From the NCBI GenBank assembly GCA_947044365.1, contig OX345640.1, forward strand, positions 4,204,001-4,268,000: DNA of 64,000 nucleotides. The letters run 5' to 3'. This DNA comes from Petrosia ficiformis (taxonomy: Eukaryota; Porifera; Demospongiae; Haplosclerida; Petrosiidae). The notes below the pieces were generated by a model that had not been told where the DNA came from, did no database searches, and saw only the letters and a list, made by a program, of their open reading frames with translations. This document shows positions 22,701 through 37,500 of the stretch, in pieces (within the stretch, counting starts at the first letter, position 1; each line of letters begins with the position of its first letter). The position numbers were made by a program, and so were the translations under genes.

Positions 22701-25700
22701 ACAGTTGTACCAGCAGGAGCAGTTGGAAATGGCACTGTGTGATGTCATACAACACACAAGTACTGTCCCATAATATGTAGCACTATAATTATAAACATTG
22801 TTTCGTTACATTGATGAAGCTAGAGTATCTAGTCGAAACTTTGGTGGTCAAAACCAAACTTTTTGCTGCTAAAAAAGAATATGTCTAACATATTGAATGC
22901 CCAACAAAGAAGAACTCAGATGAGGGATAACACACAACACCCCGAAAAACATTGATAACATCCTCAAACATTCTTTCCATTTACTATACAAAATGACTTG
23001 TAATGTAAGGATTAAAAATTAATTAAATGAGTTCACCCAACGAACCCTCACCACAAGTACATATTATATTTTGGAGAATAGAAAACATACCATTCACTGT
23101 TATTGATTATTGCAGAGCCAAACACCATTTTACATAAGTTACAACTTAGACTGTAATGGCCGGAAAATGGCAAATTGTCTGTGAAATTTTCAGTGATGGC
23201 AGTATGCTTAGAACCAGTGCTGATGTTGGTAGTGGACACTACCTTAATACTACTTGCTTCCTAGTGATACCCTATGTACTCATTTGTTATCAGATATCAT
23301 TCGAAAGTTGGGAAATGGTAATCGCGAGTTATTAAAGTTGTGATAACACTAAAACCAAAGGTTTTTTTTAAAAACAAGTGTATATAGAGAAAAAAACATC
23401 CCTATGATTGCTTTACAAATTTAAGTGAAGACAAAAGTATCCCTATGACTGCTTTGTGGTGTAAACACATAAGCTTATTATAGTTATTATTTTGATTATC
23501 TACTCTCCTGACCTTTCAAAGGACCTTGTAGAACTTTAGGAATATATTTCAGGCAGAATAGCTAGCTACTAGTTCCAGTTTCTACGTAAGCTACTTTCTT
23601 GTAGAGTTCGAGCGCGCGTTCTTTTACACGCCACACCCATTAATTGACCGAGCCCCCGGGAATGACGCAACTTCCTTAACTACGTATACAACGCATACTC
23701 GCGCAAGTGGACACAAGAAAATAATTTAATATAATAATTATATATATATATATAGTTCGAACCCGTGGGAAAGCAATTATAGGGATGGCCCTACGGGCCA
23801 TAAAAAAGCCTATTTTTAATTTTTATTCTAGTACAATTTGAAGTCTGCTAGTATCTTGTTTCAAGTGCCAATGTTGTTAGCTTTCAACAAAATGTGGTAA
23901 TACACAGACACACAAATACCAATAGTCTTCCTACATAGGTGAGGTTTTAAGGTGGAGGAGACATAGCATTAACTACTACAATTAATAATTATAACTATGC
24001 TAATATTCTTATCATCTGTAATGTGTTTAAGAGATGGTATCTCACCACCTTGTCATTCAATGTTTTGCATTTATTGTCTCTTTATCACATTCATTTTCAT
24101 AGACATTTTCATTATTTCTAGTTTCATACCTTTCTTCACAAGTAACATTCCAATGATTATAATAATTATTATTAAAATACCCTTTTAAAAACATTTAATC
24201 TCTATTTTTAAATTTCCAGGAAAGGAAAACACATAAACTCACAGATGGATTAGAAGGTTCCAAAACACTTTCTTGTATTGATAATGCTTTTTCCAATAAT
24301 GCTTTACTTTTTTTGCTATCACCAAGACTACGCCATGTTGATCCTAGCCTTGTAAGTACAGTAGCTACTCTGATATGTCCATCACCACACAATGACTCAA
24401 ATTCGTGTAGCGACTTCTCTAAACACTTTCTGAGAGAATTAGATAATATTGTATATAAATAATTACGTATAATTTAGATAATGTATACATACATATACAT
24501 GTATATTGGATTCTAATATTGAATGAGGATGGATGAATATGATCACTGATGGATAGACCGATAAATAAAAATTGCACAACGGTTAAGATACAAGGTCTGT
24601 GACTGTTATATCTAGAGAATGCATGTGTGTGTGAGTATTATATGACTGTTAATACTGAATTAATTATACATGAAAATTATGCTGAGACAACATAGTACAT
24701 GAAAGCACTAAGTACTTGAAACCAGACATGGGGTCAAGCACTTGAGCGTTTGTGCTTAAACATGCTTAATATAAGCCCCTCCTCCCCTTATAATTTGCAC
24801 ACACATTATTGTAATTTGTTTTACATGTATGTGTCTGTAGCATGCCAGTCATACTGTCATTCGACTGAGAGACTTAAGGTTACGGGATACTAAACTATGA
24901 ATATTAATTAGTATGATAACTTTTTTTTGTTTTTAGGTCAAATGCAACACATACTTCTTCCAATTATTATTAAACTATATCTTACTTTGTAGTAAAGTTG
25001 TAAAACAAAATTCACTCCTAGCGCTCCACTGTGATTCGAGATATGGTTTGTGATTTAGCGGTAATTTTGACGTCAAAAATCTTCATTTGTAGCACTGCTC
25101 TGGTTCTAAAATTTTAAAATGTTGTACTGGACCACTGTTTGGAGGGATTGACGGAAGAATTTGTTTTTAAACCGATTAAAAAACAAAATACGGTATTTTT
25201 TGTACATTTTCAAGGGACCGTGGTATCTTTGACCTTGCATAAGTCTTTAAAACATGTGTATATGCATAAAAGCAACCGTCAATCCCTTTGTTAATGATAT
25301 TTAGTCACTTTGCATATGTTTAATCAGTTAAATTATTTGTAAATATGGAAAAAGCTGACGTTAAAATTCTGATAATAGCTTATTTCTCGCTAAAAAGTTA
25401 CGTTTGCATAAAGTGCATTCTTGCAGTTTGACAATGAATATCATTAAACATAACACTAACCTTAATTACAAGACAGCTTTCTGTAATTCGCACGTGATAT
25501 GTCAACTGCCTAAATTTTTGTGGTTTGGCAAATTAATTATTATACACGCAAGTTGATAATACGTACAACAGTATCCCGTAACCTTAAACAAATATTGCAA
25601 ACTAACAAAGGGATTTGTCTAACAACTATGAGTTCAAACATTATGGCATTTTGAACAACTCAAAATTACCATTAGCAAACATTGATAGGACTTTGATAGT

Positions 25701-28700
25701 AAGTTGTTTGATGAATTTATATATTTATATTTGCTAATAATTTTTTTATAATTACAAATTACACAAAAATCCTGATTGATAGATAGATGACCAAACAGAT
25801 ACTATACTAAATAAATTACAGACAAACCTGCTGTTTTTATATTTTCCAAGACTCTCAAGAGTGCTACTCAGTTGACTGAGGACTTCTCCCAAGTTCATAC
25901 TAGGCTTCTCTGATTTCTCCTGTTCTATTATTGATAAAGCTTCTGTCAATATTTTTTCACTTTCCTCATAGCATCCAAGTTGTCTAGTGATAAAGATCAT
26001 ATTACACACACAATTATTATAATCAGTTCTTTAATTTTTTCATTACTTCCCAGTGGGAAAGAAAAAAAAAGTTTACTAAAAGTTTTTTATCTTATTAGAC
26101 TCTATATCCTCAAACTATAAGCTTTTTCAGAACATGTTTAAGAACATGGTGTTTAAAGATAACCAAAGTATTTGCTAATGTTTTAAAAGACAGGAGATAT
26201 ATGAATTTGGAATGGCTCAACTCGCAAATCCTTACATTTGATGACCTAGCCCCCCTTCCTGCATGGCTTGTTTCTTCATTTGTACTTTTGTTTATAAAAC
26301 AACAAATCCTCCTAATTTCTTACTACTATAGTTTTTGCAATATTATAAGTTGAATTATAAAAAATTAATAGCAAAGTTTTGGGGGTTTTCTATGCAAAAT
26401 AACAAAATACTAAACATTTCAAGAGAAGTTGTTGCTTTGAAAAATAAATAGCACTAAAAATCACATGGGCAATAACATATATAAACAGATCAACAGAGAA
26501 AAACAGACAGAAAGACAAACAAAAAGATAGACAAAGAAGCAACACACCTATATGTTACACCTAGTCTAGTTTTTAGCTCTGCAGCCAATAGTGATTTTCC
26601 TTCATATTCTTCCAATTCATTAAGTATCTTCAAACCATCCTCTAATACTTCCTTGGCTCGTCCAGGCTTACTCTAAAGACTCATAATTAATTACTGTAAT
26701 ATCAATAACAATTATTTCAATACCTTCAGAAGGTAAGCATCTCCTAAGCTATAGAGCAGTTTCACCTCACATTTAGGATCTGACAACAAAGTACGATCCT
26801 GGAAACATTTTATGAAGAAAAGTATGTAAATTAATATTATGGTTATGTTTTCATGTACTGTAGATTTGTGTATACGAGAGAGTATACACAATAGTACTTT
26901 CTATGTACATATAGTTCAGGGGTGGATGAATTTTCTTGTCATTAATTATTCATAAGGAGTGTGGTCTCACAGTGCCATTCAAATTTTGTCATTTATAGTG
27001 TGAACTTGCTCACAAACTTCAAAAATAGTTGTATTTATACTCATTTTAAAACTAAGTTGCTAAACTAAAATGCATCACTGATTGGTAGGGCCAAGAATAT
27101 TATTGGTAAGGCCTGAGCTTGGCTAAACTACTACATGCCCATGCTAATGATAGATAAGCTTTTAACCCTTCGAGAACTGATGTCACATATCTGTGACATT
27201 TGACCCTATGCACTCCAAATGTTTGTAATTGGTTTCAACAACAAGCCTATGAAAATGGCTAAAAAAGTTGATGGCTTTTCGGCCGCACTGTGGCCTAAAT
27301 ATAGAGTATGGAGGGAAATTTACAGGGGATGTCCCACCACCCACACAATTTGGGGTTACTGTTCATGTGCAGACTGTCCTATTTAAGAGAAACTCTGAAA
27401 TTATTTATTTATGTAATGTAGTCTCTATTTCCTATGTGTTAAATACTTAATTTTATTTTCACCCTCATAGCCTCATTTTTGTTAATGTTATACTTACCTT
27501 TGTTCTGTTACTGGCCCCAGAGGCCCTCATCACATGTATGCTAAAGTTTTGTGTGTTATAGTCACATTAGTCAGTCATGTTCATGTTGTATGAAAATTGA
27601 GTCAAGAACTTCTTACTCCATTCATTGTTAAGTTGCATGCAGTTTGGGTTTAGTCATACCCAGCATATAGACACTTCTACTAGTGCATAGATTTCAAGAA
27701 AGGACGCAACAGTTACAGTGACACCCATGCAATCTGGTGGGTAGCTGAGACATTTCACTTGGTATAAAACCGATATTGGTATAGTGACAGGTAAGAAATA
27801 AAAGCGATTTGTTCTGAACTCGTCTTGTTGCAGAGAAACAGCTGTATAAATTCTCGTCGATCTGTCGCCATCTTGAAATTTTATCGTTTTTGCTGATGTC
27901 AGCAGAAAACTCAGAAACACTAACTTTTGTCTCTTTGAAGTTTTGTTTTTTGGGCTTTGTCTATCGTCCTACGAGTGTTTATACAGGTATTTGTGAAGTT
28001 TTGTTCAGAAATTCGCTAGTTCTCAAGAGACGTGATGGCCATGCTATCTCCGTAATTTGCATATTCATGATGTACTACTGACTTCTTAGTGTTGATACAA
28101 ATGGTGTGTTCCTGGCTGTTGCAATATGTTACTTAGGCAAAGTTGTTCTAAAACACTGCTGTTTAGCAATAGCTAGCGAGGGTTCTGCACTTTAGTGCAT
28201 TCATTTGCCTCAGTTGCTGTCAAAAGAGGGAGAACACTGCATTTTAATTAGTCCTATGAAGTGCTCGAGAACTTTCGAGTTCCTGTAAGCAAGTTACTAG
28301 AAGTAATACAAACGTACAGGAGCCAAGCTTGGGGTACAGAAAGTTAACAGCGGCTAAGATATATGCAGCAGAGACACCAGAGTTGGAAATGGAAATAATT
28401 GTAAAAAACATTCTTAGTCCTCTAAGGGATAACTTATTAAAGACATGCATTTTGCTGTGGAGTATTTTCAAAGTTAAACAAGAAAAAATATCCCTATAAT
28501 TGTTTTGTGATGACTATGTAAGTTATATATCATATGAAATCATACGATCATAAATTCATTGAAATGTGTTCATCAATGAATCAGTCTTTTGAATATATCA
28601 ATTATTTATGCACTAACATTTTCTTTCACTTACAGATGATGTCTATTCTCTATTTCACTTACAGCACTGTCTGCAGTCCTAGTGCCAGTCTCTGTATCAA

Positions 28701-31556
28701 CCATTCAGTATTCCAATGCTTATCATAGTATATAATACTATTATTCAATGGCTTTAATATTAATAATAATTATAAGAATGTATTTCCTCACAAATGTTAT
28801 TACTATGCTTATAGCAACAAGTACTTTCTTCTTTTCAGCTTCCACGTGGCTCGAATACACTTATGAAAATGGCGTCCAATTCGAGATTAAATCTTTGCAG
28901 TCGTTGAGACTGTCTTCTTTCATAGTATCTAAAGATATCATCTCGGTAATTGTAGACCAGAATTTTACTATGAATATGATTGGAATAGTGCTAGAATCAA
29001 TGTGATAGTTCAACAAACAAAAAAATGATTTGTCTGGAAAATAATGTTAATAATAATTATGAAGATACTGCCAGTTTTGCCACTCGCCGGTTATCTACCT
29101 TAACGACAATCTTTGATCATCTAGAGGGTGTTGCTAGTCATAAAAACACTAGATATGAATAGGTATGTGTGTATTAAAGCTTATATGTATATATTACCAG
29201 AGATTTCAGATCATCACTTGCAATTGAATGTATGGGTGGCCATTTTTTTTCGATGCCATCCCTACATAGAGAGTACTACTGTACTCTCTGATTATATTAT
29301 TATAATAAAAATCAACATTCCATAGATTGCACAATAATTATACTATGCATTTTATATAGAATACGCAATAACAATGTCACTATACGAAATGTAACTTACT
29401 TCAGACATTTCTTTAAGATGAGGTATTAACAGATGTTGTAGACTCATTTTTTTACTAACTCTGGCATCTTCATATTCATTTGTTATACAATCTATTATAT
29501 GTTGTTTCATATTCTGGTCCATAGCAACAGAATGTTCACCACTTACTATATGAGATGAGAATTATACATACAAAATAAACACACATACAGTGTATATACA
29601 CATGCACACACAATAATATATACATGTATATGCATAAATATTTTGAAATACACATAATAATTATTTTAATATACACAGACATTAGTGTTGTTCAGCTAAC
29701 TATCTCAAACTATTTTAGTTATACATGTAGGTCTGGAATTTTAGTATACTGCAACCAAAATGAACTAAACTGAGCATACTATAACTAAAAGTATAACTAA
29801 AATTATTTCAATTTTAGTTAGCAACTTTGCATTAGCATTGTACTGTGTCAGACAGTACTGATTGGTTGTCAACTATGTAGTCTACTGAGCTGAAGATAAG
29901 TTACAGAAAATGGCTGTTGGCGACAAACCACCATTAAATTACTTTGATCAACAGGTTTTCTTTGCACACACTTTAGATACAGATTATGATTCTACTATAT
30001 AACCACATCATCTAATAGCTTTGTCTTCAACTGCTTTCTATTAGCCATGTAGCATAAAAATGAAACAATAATGATACACTTGATGAAAGGCCATCAAAAA
30101 GATATCCAACAAGGTGATACCATTATCAGTGTAACTCTACTTCCTAATACCAAGAACAATAAACAATAAGATAGTAAGTATGCTCTGGAAGGAACTTTTA
30201 ATTAACATCACATTGCAGTTGTGCTTTCATCATACAGTGAAGGACGAATCTCAAGTGCAGTCTAACACAAGTCATGTGAAGAGGTTCTGGGATATTTTCA
30301 GGAATTGTCAAACCAAACGCTCACTGATAAAGATGGATTTCATTTCTGAACAAAATCGAGAAGTCCTATTCAGCTCTATAAACTAATTATTCTAGCATCA
30401 TCTTTCCAGTTTAGCTAAGGTGTTCTCCTCTGCAGGTTATGGTTGTGGTGGACGATGCAATAAACTACTTACTTCTCATAACAGTAAAACTAAAAATAAA
30501 TTCTGTTACTAAAATAACACTAACAGATATACACACAGACAAAGACACAGACACAGGTACACACATACATGCACATATTTACATGTACACATACATGTAT
30601 ACACATATACATAGATACACTACACATAGACATACATAATTATGCACATAATTACACATACTAGACAGATGGCAATCATTATAAGGGCAAGACTGAGCAA
30701 GCAACAATTTGAAATTAGTTTTCTATTTAACAGAATTGATGGATCAAGAATTGCATCAAAAGAGAATACGGCAAGTGTCCATTGTAGTGGCATTTAAGCA
30801 AGCAGGCAAGATCACAAACAATTCATAGACCTGGCTAGAGTGGGGTTTGCCCCAATAAACACACAATCAAAGATATACTCCACATACTCACGTACAGATA
30901 ATATACACATACTACACACACATATTTACACACATATACATAAATATAGATGTACAAATATACAGATACACTACACACACATATATGCAGTCACATAATA
31001 CATATGTATACACACATAATACACAGATACACTACACACACTTATATACACAAATAAATATGGGACACAAGATAGACACATTGTAGACATTACACTTGCT
31101 GTATACCTTCTCCAATGAACAATTTACGAAACATATCTCTAGTTCCACGATGTGGCGACGAGACAAGCTCAATCTTTGAGTCATTCCTTACAGTACCGTC
31201 TTCATCAGTACTGTAGCTTGGAATAACCTGAATGGATAATTTGCTGATTGGTTATAGAATAAATTAATGATCATACTCACAATCACAATTGCAGCTAAGC
31301 ATATTACATTAAATGCTCATAATAGTTAATAATAATATATATAATGCAAATTGATTGACTAAAGAATCATGTGACTTGCTTGTAAGAAAACACATTCTCT
31401 GACACTCCTAAGTTCAAAACCAACACTATCTGGTTTCAGATTCAAAACACGACATATAAGTGACATCGGAACCGGCCCATTAGCACAACATGCCCGCAAC
31501 ATGAACACCTATAATAATAAAATATTTACAAAATAAACTGACAGATAGATAAATAG

Positions 31557-31587
<31 letters not shown>

Positions 31588-34500
31588 GATAGATAGACAA
31601 TAAATAGATACATCGATAGATAGATAGATTGTTATAAATACTTTTTTAAGATTCGAATCAATATTTGCTAATTGTTGTATTGCCATGGTAAGTGCCGCCG
31701 TCATTGTCAAAGGATAAGTATTATTATGTGATTTCATGAACTTTTCACTCTCCTCCTGAACACCTCTGCCTATTTGTTTTACATAATCCTTATACCCATA
31801 GTGTGGATTATTAACTCTCTCAGAATACATGTACATCCCAGCACTGTGTTATAATTTTAAAAAATAGATACATAATTATAACGATATATATTATATGTAA
31901 TATATAAACAATGGTTTGCAGGTGTATTGCACTAATATAGAACCTAAACAGGAAATTAGCAGTTAGGTATCTAACCCAAGTGTGAAGTGTGATGGGTATA
32001 TCACTAGCTAGTAATTCCAAATGACCAAGGTCTAAAGTCATATATTATGTGTTGAATCTTTTATTCTATGACATTATACTTGGCTGTGATGAGCTTCTTT
32101 ATTCGTGTTTTTCATTGATATTATACTGTTCTTTCAAAAAATATTAAGAATTCAGTTTATGTTCAGCTAATGTGCACCTCATTGAAGTTTTATATACACT
32201 TCCTGTGGTTTCACGGGTGGTATAATTATACTGATGATACCTCTTGCACCTTCCATGGGTAATGTCATAAATCATGGTATTTACATAATACAGAAAACAT
32301 GCTTAGGAGGTGTACATGCCAGATATAGTGCTTTACTTTACTGTATGGGTGAGGATACCCTTATCTCTACTGACACATCAGCAGAAGATTGAAGGAGCAG
32401 TGATTGCCAAGTTTGACGCCTTCTTTTAGATCAGAAAAAATATTATTTTCGAGTGTGCCAGGTTTAACCGGCGTAGTCAGCAAGAAGAAGAGTCTGTGGA
32501 GCAGTTTATCACCAGTTTGTACAGTTTAGCCGAGAGCTGTGACTATGGAGCAATGAAAGATGAAATGATTAAAGAGCGTATAGTAGTCGGTATTCAAGAT
32601 AATTCCCTGTTAGAATGTATGCAGGTGGAGTCAGACTTAACACTAGAGAAGGATAAACGAATGGTGAGACAGCGAGAAGCCGTCCATGAACATCAAGAAA
32701 TTCTCAAGAAAAACCAAGGTGAAAGGTCTCAGGAATGTGAGAAGTCTACAGTGAATTTCCTCAGATGCACCTATAAAAACAAACAACCCCGAAGACCGCC
32801 CTTGCGGAGAAAGTCAAAGCCAAACTATCAAAAACAGATTGTCTAGACGTGGTAAAGGCCCTCATAATATGTCCTGCTGCAGAGGCAGTGTGCCATACAT
32901 GCCAAAAGAAAGGGCATTACAGTTCTCAATGCTCAGAGGATAAGAATGACACTGCCTACCTAAACACTGTTTTATTCATTCATTTGTGTCTCCAGTGAAT
33001 TGGAAGGAACCAGAGGTTTTGATAAATTTTGAAGCATGGCTCAACAGTGAGTGTCCCATTGGGAATACATCTTGAGCCACAAAGCGTTAATGCTGTTAGT
33101 GACAATATAATCATAGTTAACAGTGCCATCTGGCCCAAAGAGAGAACTGTGCAGTGCCAAATAAGAAGCTGGAATCAGCATGCAAACATATCCAGTTTTC
33201 TCCTAAAAGATCACACCTATTCTCTTCAAAACTCCAGCAGGAAGGTGACAATGCTGTCAGCCTGAAGTCATTTTGTCCAAGAGAAAATGACACTTGTTCT
33301 GCTGCACTGAATAATCTCCAAAGACTGTAGCAAACCTGAAACTTACATTCTATATTCATTGTGGATGGTTACATGAATTTCTTCAAACAACTCCAAGAGC
33401 ACACTATAATCTATGAGGATGGCATCGATTGTTGCGGTTTGAGCAGTTCACCTTGTCCAAAAGAACATACAGTAGCCATTCAGGATGCATTATCAGCTGT
33501 TGAAGCAGTGAAGTGATACCTCAACCGTATTTGATCAGAGGAAGAATTCAACATCTACTATGAAAAGGCACTGACTCTGATGATGGACAACTAGGAGTTG
33601 GAGACAACCTCTGCAAAACGACATTGGAAGTGACCCAACCCCATCAGTTTAATTCCATGAAAGAATACTATAGACAATTGTATAACAAGCCTGTGATCTG
33701 TTGTTTGGTGAACTTGAAACCAAACACATTCCATCAGTGGTATCAATGGAGCAAACACTTACGAAAGCAGCAAATAAAAATGATAAAAAGAATGTACAGA
33801 CTCCATTAACTTAATTTCTATTGCCAAGGAATGCATGATGAACACAAAAAGTATTTTGGTAACTACTAACCCTGAGTCATGCACTTCCCATCATTGTTGT
33901 TTTTGTTTAATTATTGTACAAGAATATAAATAAAGCCTTTCTGAGGAACATTTGGAAGCATTACCTTTTATAGCTTCTGCACTTCATGCATAAAAGAACA
34001 ACTCCTGCTGGTGGCTGTGAAGCACTGAGCTGACATGCAATAATAATATTGACCACACTCTCATGAATATTTAATGAACAAAAACTTTTGTTTATGCCTA
34101 GTATTCCCTAGATCTGCCGCCCTGTGCCCATGAATCCTCACTTTCATAAAGTTTGTGTCAACCGTCTCCCATTTGCTTTCAGAAGTAACATGGTAGTCAA
34201 AAACTTAACCTATAATTAACCTGTAATGGGGTTAAAGCCTTCATTTTTAATCTATAACTAGTTAATTCAACATTATTTATTTTGACCAAATCAATTAATA
34301 CAAACCTTGTTTTAGCGCAACTGCTGCAGGTATGGGAATTTTTTCACTCATCAATGATTTAAGAGGGGTGTGGTCATTTTCAGGGCTGGGTAACAGCTCA
34401 TAACACACAGCTTTCAGAGCGTGCTCTGAAGCATGAACTAATTCGTGAAGGATCTTACTTACAAAGGTTTCAGGAGAGTAGGACCTGAACGCTGGAGAAA

Positions 34501-37500
34501 GAACATTAGCCATGTTAGAGATAAGGTTAAAAAAAACCACTGTTGGATTGCAGACAATTTACAAGAATACATAGAGGAATTTATTATTCATTTAGGAGGA
34601 GAATCAAATGATTCATCAGAGGAAGAAAGCAGGAATTCAGGATCTGATGGCAGCATTAAAAAAAAAAATATATATATATATGAAATATCATTTGCTGTGT
34701 ATAAATCTATTATAATTGTTTACACACTACCTACGTGTAAGCCACTTATTTTCAAGTATCTTGTATTCATGTGCTTAAGTATAGAGCCTAATGGTACAAT
34801 TGGTATACCTTATGATTTGCAATTGTATCACACATTGCTGGATTCAGCAAGTTACGACAAGTGGAACAGTCTTTGTTGCATGTCAATACGACGACGTATA
34901 AGGAAGTTATAACTGCAAATGTTTGCAACTCCTGAATGTGAATAGACAATCCTTCACACAATTGCCAGTCATAAGTTCCTGGTATTATGAAAGAATTTGC
35001 TGTCAAATGACACCGTTTAAACATTCCTTATAATTATGGTAATTACATATAAGAGTGAAACAAGATATATAGAGAAAAAAGTATCCAGTATGACTGCTTT
35101 GTGGTGTCCAGCATACAGTAATCATGGCTAACTTTATCATGCCTGAAACACATCAGCCTACTATTGTTATTATTTTGATTATCTACTCTGTTTACCTCTT
35201 GTAGAACTTTAGAATTATATTTCAGGTAGACCTTGAACACGCGTTCTTTTACACGCCACGCCCATTAATTGACCGAGCTAGCCGACCACCACCCCCCCCC
35301 CGGAATGACGTAACTTTCTTAACTATGCATACTTGCGTAAGTGACACAAACATAATTATAATTATTATAATTATAATTTTTATATAATTATAAAAATTAT
35401 ACATTAAACCCCGTGGAAAGCAATCATAGGGATGGCCCTACAGCTACAGGCCATAACAAATTATTAATGGAAGTTACATCCCACAAACCTGCAAAAACAT
35501 AATACAGTATATTCATATGAATCTAGCTGGAGGTGCTAGTTGAATACAAGTGGTTAACATATGGTGCATTGCTCTAATATATGACTTTCGACCCCTCATC
35601 CTTCCCAGTCAGCACTGGGTATATCCCTAACCACTATAATTATCTCTGACCTCGGTCTTGGATAATATATTAGCACAATACACCTACTAACCATGGTTAA
35701 ATAGTTTATATATTTTACATATAATAACTATATCGTGATTATTGTAATAGGATATGTATGAATGGACTTTGCCGTCCAATATAATATCAAATCACCTTGC
35801 AATAGCTAGGGGTACTCGATCCAATATTTCAACAAGTTCTACACTTCCATCACCCTTGCAACAACTGACTTTTTGCAATAGTTCAATAGCATCTTTTTCA
35901 ATCATCCCCTCTAATTGTAGCTCCCTAACAGACAGTCAATGAAACAGACAAGTGACATACAATAAAAAACATGTTGTACATGCATTATAATCTTGTTAAC
36001 ATACTTAGCAAAGGGAGTTCTAGTAAGTTGTGTTGTATCATGTGTTGTTACTATGACGATGCCCTGTCCCCATTCTTCACTTCCAGGTTCTGGAAAATGA
36101 TCTTTCAAACCTGAAAAACAAAATCATTGAAATAACTGATTGATTGGTTGAAAGGATTTAATGTTATATGTTTGGTCATGCTGTTAATGCATTAACATTA
36201 ATTTTATTGATAAAATTAATGTTATGGCATTAACAGCATGACCAATAATGGATCATGTCTGATATCTGACTCCACTGGCACAAGTAATGGGGTGTGGCCA
36301 TGATTACGCACAAGTAATTGTATTTTTATTTGCTATGCTTAACCACTCTAGGGGCCCTTGCAATGTATGACCACTCTAGAGACCCTTGCAATTAACGCAT
36401 AACCTAGGCCACCCTTGTCATTAGGTTGACAACCATATCAGATTTCATAACGGATCACCAGAGGTAATACTTCGTGATTTGTAGCCATGCTCTCATTATT
36501 CTCACAGTGGAGTCGGATATCTGACATGATTCTAAATAATGTTATTTTGCTAAATTTCCAATATAATTATTTTCATGCTTCATGTCACTTCTAAAAGTTC
36601 AAAGTAACTGTCAACAAAATTAAATGGTTGAAATTTCTTGACAATCTGCAAACATAATTTAATTTATCAAAAATAATTGATTATGAGTTTGCAGGTTTAA
36701 CAGTCATTTAAACTTAAGTTCAATAAGTGACATGAAACATGAAATATTATATGGGAAAGTTAGGAAAATAAGATTTCAGTAAATGTTATGGGCATCAACA
36801 ACATTACCACACAAGCAATATTGCAACAGTGGCGGCAGAACCGAAGCCCTGCTAATGACACCATGTGCCCTGCCTGAAGCTAAATCCATTATAATATAAT
36901 TATATTAATATTAGAGTTAGTTACTTACTAGACAAAAGCTTTACAAATGGTAAAGGTTGTCTTCATCTGCTCCATTAATAATATAATTAGCCTGGAGACC
37001 ACACCCTATCCCGCACTCAAAATTAAAATGGCGGTTAAGCGGGGCCGGTCTTGTCCACGATTTCATGTCAATGAATAATTCATATGCGGTCACGTTATGA
37101 ATGGGCTTCATCAAAAGCTACAACAATAATTCTCTCAGTCCAAAATTTAGAAACATGGACAATTGTACTAATCACTTGCTGGTCTTCCTGCTCTTCACCA
37201 ATGAAGGTTGCATTGATCCCATTCCTCTTCATCAGCACCACTTGATGCTTCATTCTGGCAACAAGCAGAGGCAGATATTACAAGGACTATTGGAGAAGTT
37301 CTCATATAACAAGGCAATGCTTGGTAAGAACATCGCTGCCCGACAATACAGAAGATATGGCTTCAGTCTGTTCCTTCTTTAACTCATATCCGATAAATTT
37401 AGAGACATGCAGCGGCATCCATTTGCCAGAGTTTCAGTACACACTTATTATATATAATCAGATTAATCACATCATTTTATTTTCATAACGTGACCGCATA

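Noticed and set aside
23048..23239. 63-codon minus-strand frame in TPR intron
   Set aside because: Stops and lack of acceptor; flanking exons 24,243 and 22,022 join in phase 0 without it.
27268..27450. 60-codon plus-strand frame in NB-ARC intron
   Set aside because: No domain, no splice borders that fit, average intron composition.
30525..30640. Possible CRISPR-like array (regular ACACATAC repeats)
   Set aside because: Simple sequence repeat without unique spacers; eukaryotic context.
34306..34491. Additional NB-ARC exon
   Set aside because: Breaks reading phase; 35,796 to 31,843 joins in frame without it, and the other strand looks like a transposon protein end.
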